From Siphonodentalium dalli (lineage: Eukaryota > Mollusca > Scaphopoda > Gadilida > Siphonodentaliidae): a stretch of DNA of 64,000 nt. Positions 44,301-56,300 of the stretch are shown piece after piece (positions within the stretch are counted from its first letter, which is position 1; every line of letters begins with the position of its first letter). Below the pieces are notes generated by a model. It worked only from the letters and a program-made list of their open reading frames with translations. It ran no database searches and was not told the DNA's origin. Location of the stretch: the NCBI GenBank assembly GCA_032622095.1, contig CP136065.1:151905577-151969576 (forward strand), read 5' to 3'. Both the position numbers and the translations under genes were made by a program.

Positions 44301-47300
44301 GTATCCGACTTGGAGTCCCTGTCGATAGTCCAGAAAGCCCACCAAATGCGGCCAATGGGTTCGATGGGTAGCCCCAACCCGCGACCTGTTTGGTGGGTCT
44401 ATCATCCTGAGTGCTAATTACGCCAATGAAGGGAACTCTATACATCGACAAGTGACAGTGTCCTGGTCGTAAAGGTTTCTATCTCTTCCTTGGAACCCTC
44501 GAAACAAGGGAAAGCACTCTGATGTTCTGTTAAATTGTAAATGATTGTAGAACAATGCTATCAAATCATGTCAATCTGAGGTTATTTGCTAATCAAAATT
44601 CGACATTAATTTTCTTCCTGCACTTGGCTGCATCAGAGAACACTGAACAACTAACTGAGCTCCCTCGTAAGCGCATGTAAAGGTGACCCGAAAGGAATGT
44701 CGAAAGCCCTTTCACCTCGTGCTGGAGCGACTGCTCGATCTGATCCTGATCTCCATCCGTCGATGGGGTGTTAACAGCACAATACACCACGACAAGCTTC
44801 ATTTCTAATTGCATGTGAGGTCTGGTCATTGGGGACCCCGGAGGAATGTCCAGAGCCTGTACATATCGGGGTGGAGCAGCAGCAGGACCGATCCCGATAT
44901 CCAACCGACCGAACTGGCGATTGGAGGTTAGTAGGTACCAGTTCCCAAGCAAGCTTCCTGCTATAATGGCGTCAGGGAATAAGATCTTTTGTTTTCATTT
45001 AAAATCAAACCCGAAGTTACTGGCAGCTGTTGGCCAGAATGTGGCCAGTAACCTGTCTGCCAAGCCCCCGGAAGTGGTGACTTATAATAAGGAGGAAACA
45101 AGCCTGTGAACTGTGATCCCATTCCAAGCCCAGCTGGGGCAGAAGGCATGGAGGATAAACTTTCAGGTGCCAAATAATTGCGTAAATGTAATAATTTGAG
45201 AAAAAGTCTCCTAATTTGAATTGAGACAAAGTAAAATGGCCATTCGACTAGTAATTTTAGCCCAAATTTCCACACACTATGATCATAAGGCACCGGAGAG
45301 CATGGTCAGGGACCACTGAGGGTGTATCCCCCAGCCGCGCTGACCCCGAGATGACGACTTGTAGCGATGGACGGCGTGTGTCGAGTGTTTTAGTAGAGCT
45401 CAGTGGTCACAGCACTCCGGGGCACGTCAACAGCCAACGGTCGACCCGCAGAAGCAGATTGACGTCCCGTTCGATAGTCCAGGGAGCGCACCAATGTGAC
45501 TAATGGGTTCAATGGGTAGCCCTAACCCGCGCCCTGTTTGGTGTGACTATCGGCCCGAGTGCTAATTACGCCAATTAGAGGAACACGATATATCGGCAAG
45601 TCAGAGAAGGATACAGGGATGTTTTGATACCTGTTACAGGTTTGGGTGCCCAAACTATAGAGACCCAAATGTCCCCAAATTCCATGTAGATAGTATTTAT
45701 TCCAGTTGGATCTTCCATATTTTCAAGGAATTTTTCTACAATTCAACAAAATGTCCTAGTAATGCAAATCATCAGCCCGCAGATGATATTATAGTCTATA
45801 ATATGGAGCCTTTATTTGCACAATCAAGTATCCCGTACTGAATATTTTAACATCAAAATTTATATGGGCACATACTCAAATACAGAACAGGTGTCCCCAA
45901 ACAAAAATTCTCTGGATCCTTCCCCGCGAGTTTGTCCGTGTCCTAGGGGAAGCAACTCGTGTGAGCTACGGGTTCGATGGGTAGCCCCAACCCGCGTCCT
46001 GTGTGGTGTGACTATCGCTCCGAGTGCTAATTACGCCAATTAGAGGAACCCTATATATCGACTTACGGGGAAGGCGATTCATGAACCTGTTCTTACCTCG
46101 ATGAGCAGTCCTGTGAAAGTAATTAATGTGATTACGAACAATCACAAATACACCTGTTGTGTTATGTTACCATGTCTGTGCCAACCAAGGCAGTAACAGC
46201 TCCATTGTTGGTTAAAAAGGTTCAAATTGACATTCAGGATTTTACAATCCTATCAGCGTATTCCACAAGCGTTAAAACAGTGCTTTTGTCTTCAGTTTTA
46301 CACCAGACGATGTTATTGTTAACGTCTAAATAAAGCCGTAAAACGAAAAAATGAACCCGAAAGTAAGTCACCTAATTTCGTGATACCTTTAACCACCGTC
46401 AACGCACGTGGTAACTTAAATTATACGTCACCTGTATGCCATAGATTTGTTATAAAGAAAACGATCAGCGTCTTTAGTCATATCCAATGGTGCCTCGAAT
46501 GTTCTGTCGTTAATAGGCCAGAAATTCTTACATTGTCGGCATAAACAACGGATATATTACTTCATTTGACCGATTAAAATTATGGAAGACAAAGTCCGTT
46601 AAAACGAAACGAGTCATCCATTTCCGATCTTATATTCGGAACAAAACCGCGTAATCTTTATGTGAATTGTTACATAATTTTCAACTATAAGCAAAGAAAT
46701 AATGTTGTTTGTATAAAACAAAAACAAAACTGTTTTTGCTATACAAACTGCAACTTAGCTTCGTATTCTTTGTGAGAGATTCTTTTTGCACCCGTCCTGG
46801 TGAGGAGGGAAAAAAATATGGCGATTCCTTCACTACGTGTCAGAAATCACGTGATTACACGGGTCATGAACATGACAGAAGATATGTACCATAGAATTTC
46901 GTACGTTTTTTTCAACTCGGAGAGTTAACCCCTCCTACTTGGGATAATATACCATATAGTTCAGTGGGCAAGATACCTTTGACGGAGATATAATTTTCAC
47001 TGTATTAGCAAATGTATAAAATCAATATATATTTTCCATATATATATTTTTCACAGTATTAGCATTGAATTATTTTCATTAATAAATAAGAAGAATTGGA
47101 TTTTGGATCAATACGTACAGAGCATCAAACTATTTATTATCACAATAATAATTGCAAGCTTAATATATTTAGCACTTATCCCATGTGACTCTTTTGTCAT
47201 TCACATTATAACCTCAGATAATGAGAAATGCTAAATACATGCTGGCATATTACAGGTGGGTAACTAGATTAGTTAGCAATCACAGTATGAGTAATCCTGA

Positions 47301-50300
47301 TTAAAAGTCACAACTAGGTTCAAAAACACTAGTCCTGAGTTGCTATACTCAAAACCAATCCACTACTATGAAAACCCAATAGTCCACTAGATCACCAATT
47401 AACCCGTTCTATACCAAATACTCATTGATGAGTAGTTCCCTTTATGAAATGTTCAGATATTTTGTTCAACAAATGGTCATTTGTTGAACTTATTACTCTC
47501 AGGTGCTTAATAATCATGATGGCCCAATAATAGTGATGGGTGGGGATTTAGGCTGAAATTAACAATAGAGATGGCAATTTCACTCTATGTTTCAATGCCA
47601 AATAATAGTGAGCTTTGGGAATTTTCTCAAAAATTAATAATCCTGCTGACACTATTATTAGGCACCTGAGAGTATCTGAATATTTCCCACCAAAGAATAT
47701 TAATCATTCTGCCCTTATATTATCCTTTCATCATACCGTTGTCTGCTAATTTATGCTTAATAACCCCTCCAAATGATTAATAGACAATTCCAATGCATAC
47801 TTTTAGAACTGATGAGAAAATCAATTACTCTTGGGCTCCAAATAAACATGCATGCACGTTTATTATTTTCTTGGGAAATTTCCCCCTGCTTACTTGGGTC
47901 TGCACGTTTGTTAATTTTGAGGCTATGAAAATTGAAATCAGCACAAACTCAAGATTTCTAAATGATTCTGATATCAAAATGATGAGATTATAACTTTATG
48001 CATGTACATATACAAATATATGGCATACATATGAACATTTAATTGATATAGAATAAAACACCACATGACACATACATGTACTATGTTGATTCCTATACTT
48101 GACCTACTATAAAAATAATTTGTTTAACCACAGTTATGTTAATGTTTTGCCCAGAGCCCCCCCCCCCCCCCCAACACTATTATTTGGGTCTGCACTTATA
48201 TTAACTTTCAATGGTATTCCCCCCCCCCTGCACTATTATTTGGGCCTGCACTTTTATTTGGAGCCCGAGAGTACTCACCTGTGCTGCTGATATCAAGATC
48301 CGCTTGAAGTCACCAGAGGTATCACCTTCCAAATCCTCTTCTAAGTTTGTCTGATCTGATCGATTTGGACTTGTCACTTAATATAAATAAGAAATTCATA
48401 CAAAATTAAATTTGTAATAATTTATTTTCTTAATTAGGACCAGAAGCCCATTTTGACAAAATTTACCAGCATTTCAAAATGGATTTTCTCAAAATCTGCC
48501 TTCTTTTTTAAATTTGGTACAAGCGATTATTGTAGCACAATATTTCAGAACCACCAAACCGTTGGAAATTATAACCTCATTTTCTTTACTTTCAAAAGTG
48601 AAGTTCATATATCCATGAAATATCATATCAAAAGATCATGAATGGAGACATAATTTTTCTTGATTCATGATAATTTTTATTTGGAAAGGCAACTACCCAT
48701 AAATAATTTTCTATATCTGAAACAATATTTTCATGTCATTGACATTGTTGATCAATAATTAATCCCAAGAAACAAACATGTTCTTGTTCGAAATGACACC
48801 TAGTAGCTGAAATAATAAGCGATGAATTGTGATGAAACTATCACCTCAATTAGTTAAATTGTCACACAAAATTAATGTAGTTTTATATGCTGGGAATATC
48901 CCGTTTGTGATGTTATGTGTCAAATGTACCAGATAATTTTATTTGTCACAAACTGAAGATCATATTGCACCAGAATTTGTCAATGTTCTTCTTATTGATA
49001 GATGATAATATCTGAGACATAATACCTTCTGGATAGATATCCCTAATTGCTTGTAACTGAGCATTTGTTCGTGTAAAGAGAACCTCTATAAGGGCAGTCT
49101 CGTCTGTTCCAAGGCCCTGAAAAAGTAAACATGATGCATTAATAAAAGTAGCAATGCTGATACTTAGAGGTTATAATTTGGATAGTTTGATATTGGTCGA
49201 GATATAAGCCCGAGGTAACTTTATAAATTATGTCAGCCTGAGAGCGAAGGTCAAAGGCTAATATATGTATTGAGAGCTAATATATCTCAACCAATGTCAA
49301 ACTAACCTTATAATAACCTTGTTGTTATTTTAGATCAACTAAAATACCATTACCAACCATCAAGACATCATTTGATTGGTGTTAAGATTGAATAAACAAC
49401 AGATTATAGAATTTAATTGAAATACCCAATTCACCTGAAAAGTTACCATAACATTGCATACAGCCATAAATGACAATCAATAGATATGGTAGACTTTTAC
49501 CAGAAACCATCGAAAAACAAACAGATATAATACATGATTGTTGGTCCTTTCAACTGATGTTGGTATAATAGGGTCAATCTGGTCATCTGAGGAATTATCC
49601 AAAAACAAAACTGAGGGAAAAAAAGCCTATTGTATCTGACTGCATGATAATGACACTGTAGGTCATCTTGGAGAGGGGATAATTTCATGAGTTACAGTAA
49701 ATGGAGCGATTAGGAATGCGGAAAGTTAAATGTCTAAGTAACAATTGTGAACATTAAGAGATACATGTATTTATAAATTAAAATCCAAGATGGCTGCAGG
49801 AAGCCATGTTTTTCATAAAAATTTCGGAAAAATTTGATGGCTCCAATCACCCCGAAGTTTCATATGAAGTTTGGCAATGGTAATGATGAGGGAGGTGCCC
49901 TGTAGGGGGTGACAAAGGTTTTAGTCATGCGAAGAGTAAAATCCAAGATGGCTGTTGGCGGTCATGTTTTTCAACAAAATTCAGATAGAAATTGATGGCT
50001 CCCATCTAGATGTCACCCTGAAGAACCATATGAAGTTGGGTGATGATCGTATGAGGGATGTGGTCTGTAGGGTGTGCCAAAGAATTTAGTCGTGCAAAGA
50101 GTAAATTGCAAGTGGCCATGTTTTTCATCGAAATGTTTTCAAATTCGATAGCTCTCATCTAAACATGCCTATAAATTTTCCAAACAATTCTCAAAAAAAT
50201 GTGGGTTGCATGGTGTGCTGATGGATTCAAATTTGAAATCCAAGTTGGCTGCTTGTGCCATATTTTTTAACGAATTTCTGCCAAAATTGGACGATGGACA

Positions 50301-53300
50301 CCAACCCATTGTCGCTAGCTCAAACTTGACTTTGTCAAGTTGAGCTAAAAAATTATCAGAAATAGCACATAGACTTCTTGTGGCGTAATATTTACCAACC
50401 CTTTGACACAAGGAATTTGCAATTGTACCATGCAATGTACCTAATAATAGTGATTAATAATAGTGTCAGCACGATTATTAATTTGGCATTGAGACATAGA
50501 GAAATCACTATTATTAATTTCATCCCCACCCATCACTATTATTAGGCCATCACTATTATCAGTTACCTGAGAGTTGTATGGTATAGTAATGCTCTAATTA
50601 ATCGACTCCTTAACCACAGCAGAATTATGGGTAACTTTTCAGGATTTAGTCGGAAATATGATATTTTAAAAAATATAATATATATTTCCTTAAAGAAAGC
50701 CTGAACACTGAACTATATGGATAGATGTCCTGCGTTTGTAAACCATAGCAGAAAAGGGTTAACTTTTTGGTCGGTCGCCTACGGTAACTAATGGTCAGTG
50801 GCTTGCCTCGGTATCAGTCACGCATGCGCAGTCCCAATATAATTCACTGTACAGGTTGAATTAGCCAGTTTATTTTCAACTCAATTAGAAGATTGGCGAG
50901 TCGCGGGGTTGGGAATGGCACCGCCATGGGAGGGCCCTATGATAGTTCAGTGTTCAGGCTTTCTTTAAGGAAATATATATTATATTTTTAAAAATATCAT
51001 ATTTCCGCCAAAGGAAGCCCTCACACTGAACTATATGGATTAGAATGCAAGCCCAGGAGGAGGCACGAGCAATAAAGTTAATAGCCAAACTTTGAGTAAA
51101 GGTACTCTTCTAAAACAGATTGTACCATATATGAACACTTTAATGAATCTGTTAGGATTATTTACGTGAAATAACTCATATAGTTAGAGTGCTATATTGC
51201 TCAAATGTGTACTGCCCCCCTTGTTTTGAAACAAACATCCCATGAGGTGCCATCCAATGCATAGTTGCGAGCGAACCGAGCAAGTATAACGTTAGAAGAA
51301 ACTCTTCGTTCCTCTCTGTGTCGTCTTCTTCAGCTGTCTGTTCTAAGGTCCCACCCGTCAAGGTCCCATGATGCAGGATCATGAAGGAAGGAGACTAACT
51401 CACTCTCCGCCTTAGCGACAGAACGACCTGCAGACGGAGGCCCACTCCATCGATGGCGAGACAACCTAAGTTAACTAACTGCTATTCGCCAAAGAAAAAG
51501 CCAGAGAACCTGATGCCAAATTTGTGGCACAGGGATTGAGTTGAGAACCCATTAGGCCAAACAGGTTGTACAACGATAATGGAGTCAAGCCATCTGAACA
51601 GAGGGAGCCCTCTCTGAGGTACCTATGCAACACAGGATATCCGACAGAAATCCTGTGATACAAATCTTACGAGTATATAAACAGTCCTTCCCATGAGGAA
51701 AACACACCGAGAGCATTTATTTGCTCCCGTAATGCAGAAGACGGGTGTAATATGGCACCCATACGATACCATAATTGTACATGTAAGTTTGGTTTTTGCT
51801 CAAACCAAAAGTCATTGTGGAATAGACCTATGTCTAGTTACACTTTAATATGCCATAGTTGCACTGAGATGGTAAAGCATCTAAATAAACCTTAAAATTA
51901 GAGCTGAAACGGTTAGACGGTTAACCGGTTAGCATCCGGTTAGCGACGTAACCGGTTAGAAAAATATGAACCGGACGTAACCGCATCCCGTTGTCAGTTG
52001 AATGTGAACGTGAATAATCCTCAAAATATTAGGTTAAATGATGCAAAACTAATACTAAATCCTGTGTCACCGATAGTAGAGTGCAATGCAAGCATTAATT
52101 GGTACACGCGGTAGTATCAGATACTTAGTAGCAATTCTCGAACTGTCTGGAAGTGTCGGCGACCTTCAATCAATTCCGACCCTTTGAAGTTTTCTTCCGA
52201 CAAAAGCATGTGTGCAGTCACTATGTATCAAGCAACATGGATTCAAATTGGAGTCACACCACGACATACTATATATAAAACTGTTTTACAGTGGGGTTTA
52301 TAAAAACTATGTAAGTCGACAAAGTTTGAAGATTGAGATCAGCAGCACAATGTCTTCACTCTTCCCGTTCTTCCCCCCTGTTGTGATTTAATATGATCAA
52401 TTCAATTGAGTGACCCAACAGACATCGTAGTTGAAGCAACCCAAAACTTCTTCAATAATCTTCCCTTTTATCAAGGAAATTGATGCTCCATGCTACTCTG
52501 TAACTGGTTGTGTCTGTGGGACTAATTAACACTCAATTTGGCAGTAATTGCTATATGTTAAGTGATTGCATACTAAAACCGAAACCGAAATCGTAAATTA
52601 TATAACCTCCCAACACTAGTGTCCGCTATCATGATACCGACGAATAGCTCGAATACTGAATAGGACTGCGAGTCTGACCTAACTGACCTTCCTTTTTGTT
52701 CTCTACATGTAGTTATTACTTTCTTGTCTTTATATATAATGCATTGGAGGATATACCAATGATGATAATGATATATTACAGATATTTAATATATAGTTTT
52801 GTTACTCGTTTTACCAATACCCATACTATTTTACTCGTTTTACAAATGCCCAAACATATGCTGATCACGGCAAATAAGCGATCTCCCCTGCCATTCACAA
52901 ATTTCACTTGCTCATTCCCCATCACTAGAGCCAGCAAAAGAACAGTTAATGCGTGTTTTTGAATATCGTTAAATGCCGTGAATAATAAGGTCTTTATTTC
53001 AGCTACTACTTCTCACCTAGGTTTGTCCCTGGAGCATGGCATAATGTCGACATAATTAGTGTGAGAGAAGTCCGCTAGAAATTTAGCGGTTAACCGGTTG
53101 AAATCCGGTTAACCCCGATGGTTAACCGGTTAGAAGAATGGGTCAACCGTTTCAGCTCTACTTAAAATAGTTCAATATTGAACCAACAATTACAGTCTCC
53201 ATTAGTATTTTGTGAAGAAGGACGGGTGCGAATTTTAGCACACGTGAATTGAAAATTACGAGTGCATACGGGTTCGAGAGCAATCACTCCCGTCTCCTGG

Positions 53301-56300
53301 GAAGGACTGATATAAATATATAAAAATGATATAAAAATTATATATCAAGGTGATCTATAAGTCACAATGAGATCATTGCAGAAGGCCCTTTGGCTCTTTG
53401 ACAACTGAAATCAGTTCAAATGATGTACAATGTAATCAGATGATAACCACGGGTAAATTGTCACCATGCGGAATATTCAGTTCGGAGCCTCCGCCCAGTA
53501 CATCATGTCACTTTCCCCCTCAAACATGCAGCAGAACGACATAGGTGTGTGATATGTTAGTGTGAGGCATGCAGCAAACTAGGGGAAGACCCCCTCCAAA
53601 AAGGCTCGCTGATTAAGGAAACAAATGAAATTTTTTATCCTCCTAGTAAAGGACACACATCCCTTTATAATGTTGTTACTTATTGAATTTTAAGAGCCAT
53701 GATGGAGAGGAGCTCCCCCGACCTAAGTGGTCCTGTTGAAGGCATGTTTAAGGAAAATAGGACAAATCCAGCATAGACCGAAGCGAGCAGAGTTGTCAGC
53801 ATGATCTCAGGCCCTTATGATTGGGCGGCTGGTGCCATGTGGTTGGGATCCCCTCATATGGGTTGGTCCCTGCCTGCAAGGAAAGGTTTGATGGCTAGTC
53901 AAAGAGCTTCCTCGAAAGCTGAGCTGGACAACGCAAACGTCTTTGCCTGTTTTTTATTGTCGAATGTTGATAGGACAATTCCGGCATATACCGAAGCGCG
54001 CAGAGTTGGCAGCATGGTTTCAGGCCCGTATGATCGGGTGCCATGGGGTTGGGATCCACTCGGACTGGGTGGTCCCCTGCCTGCAAAGAAAGGTCTATAA
54101 CGCTAGTCAATGAGCTTCCTAGAAAGCTGAGATGGACAGTGCAAACGTCTTTGCCCGCGTTATTGTCTATTGTCTATAGGCGTGCAGTGCCCTGTTAATT
54201 TTATTACCATGTGCCAGATAATCAAATTGATATTGGTAATAGTAGTATGAAGAGCCATGAGATGTACTCTGTCGGCCAGGCCATTGGCAGGGTCGTTGTG
54301 GCACGTGACAAGAGAAATGCTTTCCATGTAAATGTGCTTCATTCATGTGTGAAGTCTATTGACCAGTGTGTCAGTTGCGGGTCGTGTCACTTACCTATGA
54401 AATGTATATCACAGGTAAGATAGATCGTGTTCTCGATGCATTTTGAAGACGGTGGTACGAGTGCGCAGGGCGAGCCAGGCGAGCTTGAGAGTACATAGTT
54501 CAGTAGGAAGAAGCATATAGATGAGATAATCCGTGGATAGGAAATCACGATCCGCAGCTTCTGCCTTACCGATGCCAGACTGTGACGACCGAAAAGACCC
54601 ACAGTCTGACGTATTGTGCGCAGACGGGTCGTCATCGAAAGCCTCAGACGCCTTGGGGTGTAAGGATAGCATGTCGCTCTCTGCCCTAGCGTCGGAACGA
54701 CCTGCAATAATGGACGACAAAACACTAGAGGGAGGCCCATTCCGGCGATGGCTCAATTGAGGAGTAAATACCTCCCATGGAATTTTAAGGCTGATAAACT
54801 GAGTTCCAATTTTGGAGTCCAGTGTCGAAATGAAGAATCCCATAGCCATTAGCCAAAACTGGTTTCTTCTGATAACCGGAAGGAGGTGGAGCCATCGGAC
54901 CGGGGTGAGCCCCCCCCCCCCAAATGCAGGTGGTCCCGACCAAGCTGAATGTCCTGTCCAAGCAGAACGATGGGTAGAGGCCATTGCAGCAGAAACCCCA
55001 AGACGGCTGAGAGGCAGGCAAGGCCGTGTCTTTATATAGATCGTGACCAAGGGGACCGGGCTTGCTACCTCATGGATAGGGCCACTGCCCTATGCCGAAG
55101 TCGCCGTAGGCCGCCCAGCCGGTGTTGTTACGTTCGCACGCGATTTTGGCAACTTCAGCACACAGAACCGCTTGCGCCGGTGTGGGACCAAATGTCCTGG
55201 GGGTCCCAAGTACCCCTGCATCGCCACCGGTCGCTTCCCCACTAATTGATTTAATGCCGCGGCATAATCGGGGGAGCGTGAACTGTTCCTGCCCGAGAAG
55301 AGATCCGCCCGAGAAATACTACCTGGGAAGGATCCAGAGATGGTGCAAATAAAGGCTCTATATCATACTAGTAGACTATCTCATCCGATTTTCATGTTTA
55401 GTTGTTGAATTATTCTTCTCTTAGAAAAATTTGTTGAAATAATGGAGAACCACTTTAATAATTACTATCCCCAGGGTCTCCAGAGTTTGAGCGCCCAAAC
55501 CTGTAGCAGGTAGAAAAACATCCCTGGATCCTTCTCAGAAATTTACAAGCCCACCGGTTCAGACCGGCTTGCTGAACCGGCTGGTGTATAATCGCAGCTA
55601 TTGTTCATTAGACCTACCGCCATACTTAAAGTAATTAACCACCAATAACGTGGTGTCACCCAGTTAATATGGCGGTACTATACCGCGGTATCCTCCAACA
55701 CCGCGGCACCGATACCGCTTGTTAACGCGAACAAGCATGCGCGAGTAAATACCTCCCCTAAAAGAGTTCCATGAAAATCACCGCGGTATTCCACAAAATT
55801 AATGCGGTGCCCGCTAAAAGACCACTGTATCATCACCCAATACCGTAACTTCACGCCATGACCGTCTCGATACCGCTACCGTTTATTACCGGTATCACCG
55901 CGGTCATGACCGGGGTATCACCCCGTTTCTCTGGTCAATCACTTTGAGAATAGCGGTATATACAAGGTAGCTATTAATCGACATACCTCTATGACATGGC
56001 TGAGATTTATTCGTAGCACTACGGTACTACTGTCATATGAAGTTATTGTTATGCATGTGACATTGATAAACCAAGATCTAATCAACTGTCAGTATTCTTG
56101 GGTAGATTGTAATCAACTTCAAGGTCAAACGTGATTAACACATCTGGATCATTTGTATTGAAACATAGTATTATGTGAAAGCACGTTGTTCATAACATGA
56201 CGAGAGATAGCGTCAGTAGCGATGGAATTATTGTTAAATAAATTTCCACGCATTAAAACGTCAAAATAATTCCCACGAAATTATGATATTTCCGGCGGAG

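Noticed and set aside
44350-44380. GGGTTCGATGGG resembling a tRNA T-arm / B box
   Set aside because: No matching acceptor, D or anticodon arms around any of the three copies, and the arm does not pair as in a tRNA.
42518-45503. Many overlapping frames of 60-125 codons in X1
   Set aside because: The region is relatively G+C-rich, so stops are rarer. The frames overlap on both strands and no continuous domain could be followed.
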